The position numbers and the translations under genes were made by a program. A DNA stretch of 64,000 bases, from contig JARKNV010000079.1 of assembly GCA_029976065.1 (NCBI GenBank), positions 114,151-178,150 on the forward strand. The letters run 5' to 3'. Positions 1 to 7,093 of this stretch are shown piece by piece. The notes beneath the pieces are model-generated. The model had not been told where the DNA came from and made no database searches. It was given only the letters and a program-made list of their open reading frames with translations. The DNA is from Selenomonadales bacterium (lineage in GTDB: Bacteria > Bacillota > Negativicutes > Sporomusales > UBA7701). Numbering within the stretch: the first letter of the stretch is position 1; each line of letters starts with the position of its first letter.

Positions 1-373
1 CCACCACATTCAGACCGCCCTCCAGCTTCACGCAGTCCGCGCCACCCTCCTTCATCATCCGGGTGGCGTTGTAAACCGCGTCGCTGATGCTCATGTTATA
101 CGAACCGAACGGCAGGTCGCCGACGATCAGCGTATTCTTCGCCCCGCGGACGGTCGCCTTGCAGTGATGGAGCATCTCCTCCATCGTCACCGGCACCGTG
201 CCGTCGTAGCCCAGCACCACCATACCCAGCGAATCGCCCACGAGGATCAGCTCGATATCCGTCCTATCCACCAGAATACCGGTGGGATAATCGTACGCCG
301 TCACCATGCGGATCTTTTTGCCCTGCTCCTTCATCTCCTTCAGTCCGGGGATGGTCACTTTCTGCTTGGCCAT
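1..373 (-). CDS. panB: 3-methyl-2-oxobutanoate hydroxymethyltransferase, N-terminal part
   Basis: PanB transfers a hydroxymethyl group from methylene-tetrahydrofolate to 2-oxoisovalerate, the first committed step of pantothenate and CoA synthesis in the cytoplasm. Only the first 124 codons are present; the gene continues past the left edge. The family pattern is clear: an N-terminal helix, TAYDYPTG at residues 25-32 and VGDSLGMV at 45-52, whose Asp47 matches the Mg2+-binding aspartate of the family. The ATG at 373 follows a GGAGG box by about 8 nt, which fixes the start. panC and panD probably lie to the left, but that is outside the window. Confidence 0.95.
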   Translation of the reverse strand, partial: MAKQKVTIPGLKEMKEQGKKIRMVTAYDYPTGILVDRTDIELILVGDSLGMVVLGYDGTVPVTMEEMLHHCKATVRGAKNTLIVGDLPFGSYNMSISDAVYNATRMMKEGGADCVKLEGGLNVV

Positions 374-488
374 GATCGCTTCCTCCATTCGCATATTGAT
401 TCCGGTGCGGCAAACTGCGCCCGCACCAAAACACCTAATGCAAAATATTCGCTGCCGGCAAATAATTCCCTGCCCGAATTTTTGCGCA

Positions 489-518
489 AAAAAGGAAAGG
501 GTGGCACGCCACCCTTTT
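489..518 (-). terminator. Rho-independent terminator of the micro-gene pair
   Basis: A GC-rich hairpin (arms AAAGGGTGG and CCACCCTTT) is followed, on the minus strand, by a T-rich tract with seven consecutive T. It would end transcripts coming from the two small genes at 655-917 before panB. Confidence 0.7.
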
Positions 519-536
519 CGGACGTTGATACCCCCC

Positions 537-626
537 CCCATCTGCGGCGTTGCTCCTCGGCTGCCCTCCTCAGCGTACGTGCGAGTACGCTGAGGATGGC
601 AGCCTCCGGTGCGCCTTGCATCTGGG
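537..626. repeat. Palindromic intergenic element, family 1 copy 1
   Basis: About 90 bp framed by CCCATCTGCGGCG and CGCCTTGCATCTGGG, which are imperfect inverted copies of each other. The centre forms a long hairpin: GGCTGCC and CCTCAGCGTAC pair with GTACGCTGAGG and GGCAGCC around a 6-nt loop. Related copies lie at 20391-20490 and 48699-48795, and partial copies at 48850-48896 and 57477-57565. The rest of 374-654 holds only this element and the terminator. Confidence 0.8.
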
Positions 627-654
627 GGGTTCTGAACGTCCTCAGGCTATTTCC

Positions 655-777
655 CTACTTCCCGCTCTTGTTCTTGCCGCTCTTGCCGCCGCACTTCTCC
701 TCGAACCCGGAGAAGGTGGCGAAATCGCCCTGCACCGGAGCGCCCGGGGCGTTCTTGTCCTTGTTCTTGGCCATCAT
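655..777 (-). CDS. 40-residue Lys/Gly-rich small protein, unknown
   Basis: The frame encodes MMAKNKDKNAPGAPV..., ending in a Lys/Gly/Ser-rich tail (GGKSGKNKSGK). There is one cysteine and no membrane segment. An AAGGAGGAAG box sits directly upstream of the tandem ATG codons (777 and 774), which is strong evidence of translation. It starts 17 nt after the stop of the upstream Cys-rich micro-gene, so the two are probably co-transcribed, and the terminator at 489-518 follows. I recognise no family. It is soluble and basic, and could be a peptide precursor, a nucleic-acid-binding microprotein or a partner of its neighbour. Confidence 0.6.
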   Translation of the reverse strand: MMAKNKDKNAPGAPVQGDFATFSGFEEKCGGKSGKNKSGK

Positions 778-794
778 TCTTCCTCCTTGATCTG

Positions 795-917
795 CTACGA
801 GCAGCCTTCGATACACTTGAACCCGCACTTCACGCAGACATCGCCGTTCAGCACGTCCTGGTCGACCGGGCAGGAAGCGCTCGCGCCGCTGCCGTCGGAC
901 CGGCTGGAATCAGCCAT
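795..917 (-). CDS. 40-residue cysteine-rich small protein, unknown
   Basis: The product begins MADSSRSDGSGASASC and ends CVKCGFKCIEGCS. Five cysteines fall at about residues 16, 28, 31, 35 and 39, four of them in the last 13 residues with CxxC-x3-C-x3-C spacing. That could bind a metal or be a substrate for thioether or disulfide maturation. The ATG at 917 has a moderate purine-rich site (AAAGGGG) upstream. It is first of a two-gene unit with the equally long gene at 655-777. No maturase or transporter lies next to it. The family is not recognised, and a coding role is inferred from the ribosome sites and the tight spacing. Confidence 0.6.
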   Translation of the reverse strand: MADSSRSDGSGASASCPVDQDVLNGDVCVKCGFKCIEGCS

Positions 918-981
918 CGATTACCACCCCTTTCGGGCATAGTTTAGCCCGGAAAAGGGTGAAATATATTCAAAGTAAACG

Positions 982-1064
982 GCCTTTCCCGCGCCCGCAG
1001 GGCGCGGATAGCCCAACCGCGGCCGGGCGGTCGCCCGGGCCAGGTTTCGCATATCAACGGCCGG
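982..1064 (-). repeat. Structured element, family 2 copy 1, overlapping the Nudix stop codon
   Basis: Read on the minus strand it begins at the last codons of the Nudix gene (CGGCCGTTGA) and continues with GCGAAAC, a variable GC hairpin, GTTGGGCTATC and a CCGCGCC...GGCGCGG hairpin ending in GAAAG. An 85-nt relative at 57570-57655 overlaps the stop codon of the M48 protease gene in the same way. Paired positions in the variable hairpin differ in compensating fashion. Confidence 0.65.
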
Positions 1065-1530
1065 TACCGAGAAGCGCCTGCAGCCTCACGATAAACTCCC
1101 CCTGCGCCCGGTTAATCTTCCGCATCGCCTCCGGCACGGGGAAAAACGCCGCCTTGTCGACCTCCGGGAACCACTCCTGCTTGCCCGACTTGGGTGGCCA
1201 CTCCAGCGGGAACAGGTTGCTCGCCGGCGTCCGGCCGTCCTCCCAGTCGCCCGCGAACGCCCAGGCGTGCACCGTCTTGCCGCTCGCCTGCACCACCGAC
1301 CCCAGCGGCAGGAACTCGCCCGCCGCCGCCAGGCCCGTCTCCTCGCCGAACTCGCGCACCGCCGCCGCCAGCAGTTCCTCGCCGTTCTCAACCTCCCCCT
1401 TGGGAATGCCCCAGTAGCCCAAATCCTTGTTTTTCAGGAACGGTCCGCCGGGATGGGCGAGGAAAATCTCCAGTTCGCCGTTATTCAGCCGGTACATCAT
1501 CAGACCGGCGCTCACCTTGCCTGTTGTCAT
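1054..1530 (-). CDS. Nudix hydrolase
   Basis: A 158-residue single-domain Nudix protein. The Nudix box runs from Gly45 to Leu67 and matches G-x5-E-x7-REUxEExGU exactly (GEVENGEELL...REFGEETGL), so it should bind Mg2+ and hydrolyse a nucleoside diphosphate linked to another moiety; the substrate cannot be read from sequence. The flanking text (GYWGIPKGEVENGE, and a later FPLEWPPKSGKQEWFPEVD) resembles the Ap4A-hydrolase/NTP-pyrophosphohydrolase-like group. The ATG at 1530 is preferred over a GTG two codons earlier because GGAGGG then sits 5 nt upstream. The gene is monocistronic, and its stop codon lies inside the family-2 structured element. Confidence 0.92.
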   Translation of the reverse strand: MTTGKVSAGLMMYRLNNGELEIFLAHPGGPFLKNKDLGYWGIPKGEVENGEELLAAAVREFGEETGLAAAGEFLPLGSVVQASGKTVHAWAFAGDWEDGRTPASNLFPLEWPPKSGKQEWFPEVDKAAFFPVPEAMRKINRAQGEFIVRLQALLGTGR

Positions 1531-1675
1531 CGTCACCCTCCGGGCCGGGCTGTTGTTGGCCGGCCCGGCACATCCATTATAGAAGTTTTCCCGGCGGGTG
1601 TCAGTCGAAAACAGGAATAAAAACCCTCCACCCGGAAATATTGAATCAAGAAACTAATCGAGGGAGGCGCAAAAA

Positions 1676-2689
1676 GTGCTGTTCAGCCCGTTTACCGCCA
1701 AAAGCCTTACCCTGAAAAACCGCATCGTCATGCCGCCGATGTGCACCTATTCCGCCGGCCGCGACGGCCTCGCCAACGACTGGCACTATATCCACTACGC
1801 CACCCGCGCCGTCGGCGGCGTCGGGCTCATAATCCAGGAAGCCACCGGCGTCGAGGACGGCGGCCGCATCACCGCCCGCGACCTCGGCCTGTGGCACGAC
1901 GGCCAGCTGGAGCCGCTGGCCCGCATCGTCGCCGCCGTCCGCCAATACGGCGCCAAAATTGCCATCCAGCTCAACCACGCCGGCCGCAAAAGCGAAGTCG
2001 AATACCTCGAGCCCGTCGCCCCGTCGCCCATCCCCTTCAGCGACAAATACCGCACCCCCCACGAACTCACCGCCGCCGCCATCGCCGCCATCGTCGGCCG
2101 CTTCGCCGCGGCCGCCCGCCGCGCCGCCGCCGTCGGCTACGACGCCGTCGAAATCCACGCCGCCCACGGCTACCTCATCAGCCAGTTCCTCTCGCCCCTC
2201 AGCAACAAGCGCGACGACGACTACGGCGGCTCCCCCGCCGGCCGGGCCCGCCTGCTCGGCGAAGTCGTCGCCGCCGTGCGCGCCGCCGTCCCCGCCCTGC
2301 CGATCATCGTCAGAGTATCCGCCTCCGACTGGGAGCCGGGTGGCAACACCCCCGAAGCGATGGCCGAAATGCTCAACCTCGTAAAAGGCCAGGGCATCGA
2401 CCTCCTCCACGTCAGCTCCGGCGCCGTCACCCCGGCCGTGCCGCGGGCCTTCCCCGGCTACCAAATCCCCTTCGCCCTCACCCTCAAGGAAAAAACCGGC
2501 CTGCCCGTCATCGGCGGCGGCCTTATCACCGACCCCATCCAGGCCGAGCAAGTCGTCAAAACCGGCGTCGACCTCGTCTTCCTCGGCCGCGAGCTGCTGC
2601 GCAGCCCCTACTGGCCGCGCAAGGCCGCCTTCGTCCTCGGCGAGGAAACCGACTGGCCCGAACCCTACCTGCGAGGCAAGTTCCTGTGA
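1676..2689 (+). CDS. NADH:flavin oxidoreductase / NADPH dehydrogenase (old yellow enzyme, YqjM type)
   Basis: A 337-residue TIM-barrel flavoenzyme that reduces activated C=C bonds of enals, enones or nitro compounds with NAD(P)H through FMN. The YqjM-class signature MPPMCTYSA is at residues 19-27, with Cys23 as the redox-tuning cysteine. QLNHAGRK follows, and EIHAAHGYLISQFLSP carries the His pair that binds substrate. Length and motifs match the short YqjM/NamA group, not the long 2-enoate reductases, which carry an extra Fe-S and NAD domain. GTG is the start, 8 nt behind GGGAGG. The stop overlaps the next start (GTGA), so both genes are translated as one unit. Confidence 0.93.
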   Translation: MLFSPFTAKSLTLKNRIVMPPMCTYSAGRDGLANDWHYIHYATRAVGGVGLIIQEATGVEDGGRITARDLGLWHDGQLEPLARIVAAVRQYGAKIAIQLNHAGRKSEVEYLEPVAPSPIPFSDKYRTPHELTAAAIAAIVGRFAAAARRAAAVGYDAVEIHAAHGYLISQFLSPLSNKRDDDYGGSPAGRARLLGEVVAAVRAAVPALPIIVRVSASDWEPGGNTPEAMAEMLNLVKGQGIDLLHVSSGAVTPAVPRAFPGYQIPFALTLKEKTGLPVIGGGLITDPIQAEQVVKTGVDLVFLGRELLRSPYWPRKAAFVLGEETDWPEPYLRGKFL

Positions 2690-3255
2690 ACGCCCTGCCC
2701 GCCACTGCCGCCCTGCTCGTCATCGACGTCCAGCAAGCCATCGACGACCCCGTCTGGGCAAAATACGGGCCGCGCAACAACCCCGGTGCCGAGGACAACA
2801 TCGCCGCCCTGCTCGCCGCCTGGCGCCGTAGCGGCCGTCCGGTCGTCCACGTCCGCCACGAATCGGTCGAGCCCGGCTCCACCTATCGCCCCGGCCAGAG
2901 CGGCTGCGACTTCAAACCCTGCGCCGCCCCGCTCGCCGGCGAAACCGTCGTCGCCAAACACGTCAACAGCGCCTTCATCGGCACCGGCCTCGCAGACACC
3001 CTGCGGGCCGCTGGCGCGCAATGCCTCGTCGTCTGCGGCGTCATCACCAATAACTCCGTCGAAGCCACCGTCCGCATGGCCGGCAACCTCGGCTTCGACA
3101 CCTGGCTCGTCGAAGACGCCGCCTTCACCTTCGCCCGCCCCGACTACGCCGGCCGCCTGCGCAGCGCCGCCGAAGTCCACGCCATGTCGCTCGCCAACCT
3201 CGCCGGCGAATACTGCACCGTCGTCACCACCGGCGAATTGCTTGCCCTGCTCTAA
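2686..3255 (+). CDS. Isochorismatase-fold cysteine-hydrolase-family protein lacking the nucleophile Cys
   Basis: A 189-residue isochorismatase-like domain. Asp14 (LLVIDVQQ) and Lys91 (VVAKHVNSAF) of the catalytic triad are present. At the position of the nucleophile the sequence is CGVITNNSVEATVR, so Ser124 stands where amidohydrolases such as PncA have Cys (pattern GxxTxxC). Cys hydrolysis as in nicotinamidase is therefore unlikely unless Ser substitutes; true isochorismatases also lack this Cys. The GTG start overlaps the preceding oxidoreductase stop by 4 nt, which is strong evidence for co-translation. The substrate is unknown. The reductase neighbour suggests detoxification of, or growth on, a small aromatic or amide compound. 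Confidence 0.88.
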   Translation: MNALPATAALLVIDVQQAIDDPVWAKYGPRNNPGAEDNIAALLAAWRRSGRPVVHVRHESVEPGSTYRPGQSGCDFKPCAAPLAGETVVAKHVNSAFIGTGLADTLRAAGAQCLVVCGVITNNSVEATVRMAGNLGFDTWLVEDAAFTFARPDYAGRLRSAAEVHAMSLANLAGEYCTVVTTGELLALL

Positions 3256-3276
3256 ATCCATCCCGGGAGTGGTCAG

Positions 3277-4395
3277 ATGAAAGTCGCGGCCGTAAAAGCC
3301 GAAACCTACGACAGGCCCGAGGTCGAAAGCCGCCTCGGCGAAGCCCTCGCCCTCCTCGGCGGCCTGGGCTCCTTCGTCGCCCCCGGCGACCGGGTGCTCG
3401 TCAAACCGAATATGCTCGAAGGCCTGCCCCCCGAGCGGGCCGTCACCACCCATCCCGAAATCGTGCGGGCGGTCATCCGGGCGGTCAAAGCGGCCGGCGC
3501 CACCCCGTTCGTCGGCGACTCGCCCGGCACGAGCGGCACCCTCAAGGCGGCCGAGAAATGCGGCATCCTGGCCGTCTGCCGTGAGGAAGGCGCCGACCTT
3601 GTCCCCTTCGACGCCAGCGTGGACCGGCCTTTCCCCGCCGGCCTCACCGTCAAAAAATTCGCCGTGGCCCGTCCCTTGGCCGCCGCCGACAAAGTCATCT
3701 CCCTCGCCAAAATGAAAACCCACACCTTCATGGGCGTCACCGGCGCGGCCAAGAACATGTTCGGCTTCATCGTCGGCATGCGCAAAGCCCAGTTCCACCT
3801 GCGCATGCAGGCGCGGCCGGAATTCGCCGCCATGCTCGCCGACCTGGCCCAATGCATCAACCCCGTCCTGTCGATCGTCGACGGCATCGTCGCCATGGAA
3901 GGCGACGGCCCGCGCAACGGCAAACCCCTCCACGCCGGCGTCCTCCTCGCCGGCGCCAACTGCTTCGCCGTCGACCTCGTCATGGCCGAAATCATGGGCT
4001 TCGACCCCGCCCGCCTGCCGCTCGCCGCCCTCGCCCGCGAACGCGGCCTCACCCCGCCGCTCGCCGGCATCGACCTCGTCGGCAGCGCCGCCGGCGTCAG
4101 GCTCAATTTCGCCGCCCCCCGCAGCATGAAATCGCTCACCGACCGCCTGCCCGGCTGGGCCGCCTCCTTCGGCCGCAGCCACCTCACCGCCCGCCCGGAA
4201 ATCGGCGACGCCTGCATCGGCTGCGGCCGCTGCGCTAATCATTGTCCGCCCCAGGCCATGACCGTCGCTGGCGGCAAAGTCCGCATCGACTACGACAAAT
4301 GCATCCGCTGCTACTGCTGCCAAGAGCTCTGCCCGGAAGACGCGGTACACCTGCGCGAAGGCCGTTTGCTGAAAATGGCCCAGCGGCTAATGTGA
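3277..4395 (+). CDS. DUF362 protein with C-terminal two-cluster ferredoxin domain
   Basis: 372 residues. The DUF362 domain occupies about 1-300 (KPNMLEG, GDSPGTSGTLKAAEKCG, KMKTHTFMGVTGAAKNMFG). A ferredoxin tail carries two 4Fe-4S motifs starting at residues 313 (CIGCGRCANHCP) and 342 (CIRCYCCQELCP). No export signal is seen, so it is probably a cytoplasmic electron-transfer protein; the precise reaction of this family is not settled. It lies 21 nt after the isochorismatase-like gene and probably shares its transcript. The last 95 bp are echoed by degenerate fragments at 6080-6148 and 10451-10549. Confidence 0.9.
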   Translation: MKVAAVKAETYDRPEVESRLGEALALLGGLGSFVAPGDRVLVKPNMLEGLPPERAVTTHPEIVRAVIRAVKAAGATPFVGDSPGTSGTLKAAEKCGILAVCREEGADLVPFDASVDRPFPAGLTVKKFAVARPLAAADKVISLAKMKTHTFMGVTGAAKNMFGFIVGMRKAQFHLRMQARPEFAAMLADLAQCINPVLSIVDGIVAMEGDGPRNGKPLHAGVLLAGANCFAVDLVMAEIMGFDPARLPLAALARERGLTPPLAGIDLVGSAAGVRLNFAAPRSMKSLTDRLPGWAASFGRSHLTARPEIGDACIGCGRCANHCPPQAMTVAGGKVRIDYDKCIRCYCCQELCPEDAVHLREGRLLKMAQRLM

Positions 4396-4459
4396 GCCCT
4401 GCAAGGGAGAAAAGAATAGCGCCCGCTTGGACCGCTATAAAAAAGATGAATAATATATT

Positions 4460-4488
4460 TTGACAGGATTTTCATTTTGCCCGATAGA
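4460..4488 (+). promoter_or_regulatory. Promoter of the CZB chemoreceptor (sigma-A or sigma-28 type)
   Basis: TTGACA and GATAGA are separated by 17 nt. The same stretch contains GCCCGATAG (4479-4487) 15 nt after TTGA, close to the sigma-28 motility pattern TAAA-N15-GCCGATAA, which would suit a chemotaxis gene. The two readings cannot be separated from sequence. Confidence 0.55.
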
Positions 4489-4535
4489 AGTTCATTATAA
4501 AGAAGCAGTATCACGGAATCGAAGGGAGATGACCT

Positions 4536-6011
4536 ATGAATTTCTTCAAAAAAGATGCCCCGTGCGACGAAGCCCTATGTATCATCAAACATGTTGAAGA
4601 TCGGCTAAGCGGGAAAAAAGTGTTAGTCCTCAGGCCGGATTATCCTATTCATCAAACCATGCTTAAGCATTTTGACAAACTGTTGTCCAACGAAGAAAAA
4701 ATGTCGCTTAGCGCGAAGAAAATGCTGGGTATTACCTCCTCCCTGAGCCAGTTCGATGTAGATATGTCGCACTCCGCCTACCAGCTGAGCGATTTTGCCA
4801 ACAATCTGTCGGGTCTAAGCGAATCGAACCTGGCTATTGTCGAGGAAATTACCGCCAGCATGAGCGACGTAAACGAAAAAATTACTTATACCTCCGGCAT
4901 TATGGACAAACTCTCCAGTTCGTCGAACATGCTGATCCAGAAGAATGACGAGAGTATGCTCCAATTGGCCGAGGTCGCCAAGCTGAAAGAGCATGTGATA
5001 ACCGACACCACAAGGATGACCGAGCAAATCGAACACCTGGTAAAAATGGTCGTTAAAGTGAGCGAAATCGTCAACGGTGTCGAAGCGATCGCGGAAGAAA
5101 CCAACCTGCTGGCGCTTAACGCCTCCATAGAAGCGGCCAGGGCCGGGGAATCCGGGAGAGGGTTTGCGGTCGTGGCCAATGAAATAAGGAAACTGGCCGA
5201 CAACACCAAAAAGAATCTGGACGACATGCGCGGCTTCGTCAACAGCATCCACCTGGCGGCGAACGGCAGCAAGGAGAGCCTCGACCACACGATGCAATCC
5301 ACCGGCAACATGAACGAAAAATTGGATATGATCTCCGATACCATTAAAGAAAATGTATTCATGATGCAAGACACGATAAAAGATGTCCATAAAGTGTCGG
5401 AGTCGCTGCAAAACATCAAGCTATCGGCGGCCGAAGTCAATCAGGCCATGGGCTCCTCGGCCCAGGACGCGGAAAAGCTGCTCGGTATGACCCAGATTAT
5501 TCAGGCCGACGCGAATCAAAGCAAGGAAAACGCGAAACTGATTTCGCGGATCGACGAAGACCTGAGCGCCATTGTGAGGGACATGACAGTGTCTTTGCTC
5601 GGCGGCATGCATGCGATTTCGAACGAGGATTTGATCAGCAATCTGCAAAAAGCCAAGGAAGCTCATGGCACCTGGCTGAAAAACCTGAAACGGATTGTGG
5701 ACGACATGAAGGTTTATCCCATCCAGACTGATTCCAAGCGTTGCGCTTTCGGCCATTTCTATCATTCCCTGCAGATAAACCATCCCGATCTCATTGACGA
5801 ATGGCAGGCCATCGACGGGGTGCATGACAAGTTCCACAGCATGGGGGCGGCGGTACTTGACGCGGTCCGAGACAAAAACGAGGTTCAGGCTCGTGCCCTG
5901 CTGGCAGAGGCCCAGCAACTGTCGGGAGAGATTTTTGCCCATCTGGATAATACGATCGAAGCCATTGAAAAGAACGCGAGACTGGGAATTGAAGTGCTAA
6001 AGGTCAGTTAA
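4536..6011 (+). CDS. Cytoplasmic methyl-accepting chemotaxis protein with CZB domain
   Basis: A 491-residue soluble receptor with no membrane segment or periplasmic sensor. A long coiled coil surrounds the signalling tip ([23 protein letters not shown], about residues 187-210), the part that contacts CheA and CheW. The C-terminus from about residue 375 is a chemoreceptor zinc-binding (CZB) domain with the expected His/Cys set: [17 protein letters not shown] and a late His. CZB receptors report zinc or oxidants such as hypochlorous acid in other bacteria; the ligand here is inferred. The ATG is preceded by AAGGGAG. It lies alone, 140 bp after the DUF362 gene, and is lower in GC than its neighbours. 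Confidence 0.93.
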   Translation: MNFFKKDAPCDEALCIIKHVEDRLSGKKVLVLRPDYPIHQTMLKHFDKLLSNEEKMSLSAKKMLGITSSLSQFDVDMSHSAYQLSDFANNLSGLSESNLAIVEEITASMSDVNEKITYTSGIMDKLSSSSNMLIQKNDESMLQLAEVAKLKEHVITDTTRMTEQIEHLVKMVVKVSEIVNGVEAIAEETNLLALNASIEAARAGESGRGFAVVANEIRKLADNTKKNLDDMRGFVNSIHLAANGSKESLDHTMQSTGNMNEKLDMISDTIKENVFMMQDTIKDVHKVSESLQNIKLSAAEVNQAMGSSAQDAEKLLGMTQIIQADANQSKENAKLISRIDEDLSAIVRDMTVSLLGGMHAISNEDLISNLQKAKEAHGTWLKNLKRIVDDMKVYPIQTDSKRCAFGHFYHSLQINHPDLIDEWQAIDGVHDKFHSMGAAVLDAVRDKNEVQARALLAEAQQLSGEIFAHLDNTIEAIEKNARLGIEVLKVS

Positions 6012-6079
6012 AGGAAATTGCTCCACACCGCCAGATAAGGTATTGTCCCATATAAAAAGATGCAAGTGCTTGGCGAGAG

Positions 6080-6148
6080 CTGCGACAAATGGCTCCGCTG
6101 CTACCGCTGCCGGGAGCTACGCTCCGAAAATACCGTGCATTTGCTAAC
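6080..6148 (+). pseudogene. Degenerate remnant of a DUF362 ferredoxin tail
   Basis: Translated in one frame the stretch reads CDKWLRCYRCRELRSENTVHLL, which aligns with YDKCIRCYCCQELCPEDAVHL at the end of the intact gene at 3277-4395. Two of the four cluster cysteines of the motif are lost (Trp and Arg in their places). It lies just after the CZB receptor. I read it as a scar and not as a working gene; a ribosome site is missing. Confidence 0.55.
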
Positions 6149-6170
6149 CTTCCTTGCTTTCGAGCAAATA

Positions 6171-6205
6171 AAAACAACCACCCTGAAATCGGGTGGTTGT
6201 TTTTA
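6171..6205. terminator. Bidirectional Rho-independent terminator
   Basis: Perfect arms AAAAACAACCACCC and GGGTGGTTGTTTTT surround a 7-nt loop; T-tracts on both strands make it usable from either side. It closes the CZB receptor transcript on the plus strand and the recombinase transcript on the minus strand. Confidence 0.9.
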
Positions 6206-6267
6206 TTTAGGCAATAAGCGGGAAGCGGGCATAGCGGGTTTTACTTTGCCTTCTGGACTAGTACAAA

Positions 6268-6294
6268 ATGTAACATAATCAGTTTATGTTACTA
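6268..6294 (+). repeat. Left 11-5-11 palindromic site (putative recombination site)
   Basis: ATGTAACATAA, centre TCAGT, then TTATGTTACTA. The arms are near-perfect inverted copies, as in core sites of tyrosine recombinases. 25 nt of it are the exact reverse complement of the site at 7023-7049, so the two sites are in inverted orientation around the recombinase gene. Confidence 0.7.
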
Positions 6295-6383
6295 ATTAAA
6301 AATAAAAATTAACAATACAATTCTCTTTTTTTGACAGCTTTCCTTCTATTCCGACAATTTATTTATTTTTGCCCACAGAATCT

Positions 6384-6944
6384 TTATAGGTTTAAGTTTC
6401 TGTAAACATTATCCAGATCATCCTTCGTAATTCCTATATAAGCTAAGGTAATACCGGGAGTGGAATGATTGAGCAGCTTTTGAATTTTAGTTATATCTGC
6501 GCCATTTTTATAAGCCCAATAGCCAAATGTCTTTCGCAAGGTATGTGTGCCAATCGCCTCTTTTATGCCTATCATGCGGGCCGCCTTATTTATCACTCTA
6601 TAAGCTTGTATTCGAGTAATCGGATGATTGCCTTTTTTGCTTTTAAATAACCAATTGCCATCTATCTTAGTGCTTACAAGATATTCGCGAATAGCTTCCT
6701 TACATGTATCTGAAAGAGGAAAATCTTTAGGTTTGCCAGTTTTTTTCTCGCGCAAAGTAATACGGTCGATTTCTTTCACGTTATCTATGGTAAGAGACAG
6801 TAAATCCGAAATTCGCAAACCGCTATTGATACCTAGTACAAAGAGCAAATAATCACGCAAGTTTTGTTTCTTTAGATGGCGCTTGATAGCAATAATTTGT
6901 TCCTTGCTGCGAATTGGTTCCACGCATTCCATGTTAATAATCAC
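6384..6944 (-). CDS. Catalytic-domain-only tyrosine recombinase
   Basis: A 186-residue site-specific recombinase consisting of the catalytic domain alone. The full active-site set is visible: Arg in SGLRISDLL, Lys in REKKTGK, His-x-x-Arg in THTLRKTF, His in LLNHST and the nucleophile Tyr in TLAYIGIT. There is no N-terminal SAM-like or arm-binding domain, as in small integrases and phase-variation invertases. The GTG at 6944 has only a weak ribosome site; ATG at 6932 is an alternative. It lies between inverted 11-5-11 sites (6268 and 7023) and is markedly AT-richer than the flanks. It could be a self-inverting switch, a cassette integrase or a domesticated remnant; activity is unproven. Confidence 0.9.
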   Translation of the reverse strand: MIINMECVEPIRSKEQIIAIKRHLKKQNLRDYLLFVLGINSGLRISDLLSLTIDNVKEIDRITLREKKTGKPKDFPLSDTCKEAIREYLVSTKIDGNWLFKSKKGNHPITRIQAYRVINKAARMIGIKEAIGTHTLRKTFGYWAYKNGADITKIQKLLNHSTPGITLAYIGITKDDLDNVYRNLNL

Positions 6945-7022
6945 ATCCCACGAATTAGTTGTTTATGTAATTTAATATGTTATGCCAAGAAGCCAGAAAT
7001 ACCTTGTAAAAAGCAGAAAAAA

Positions 7023-7049
7023 ATGTAACATAAACTGATTATGTTACAT
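7023..7049 (+). repeat. Right 11-5-11 palindromic site (putative recombination site)
   Basis: ATGTAACATAA, centre ACTGA, then TTATGTTACAT: perfect 11-nt arms around 5 nt. The centre is the reverse complement of that of the left site. It ends 45 nt before the HD-GYP gene, and a possible minus-10 (TAACAT) lies inside it, so inversion of the segment would change what is read into that gene. Confidence 0.7.
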
Positions 7050-7093
7050 TAAATCGTTTGGGCTTTTAAATTTATAAGTTAGGAGATTAGGGC

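Noticed and set aside
795..917. SCIFF-type or lanthipeptide precursor
   Set aside because: Five cysteines rather than the six of SCIFF, and no radical SAM, LanM or transporter gene nearby.
6268..7049. The two 11-5-11 palindromes as att sites of an integrated element
   Set aside because: attL and attR should be direct repeats; these are inverted by their centres. Simple operator palindromes remain possible and are stated as an alternative.
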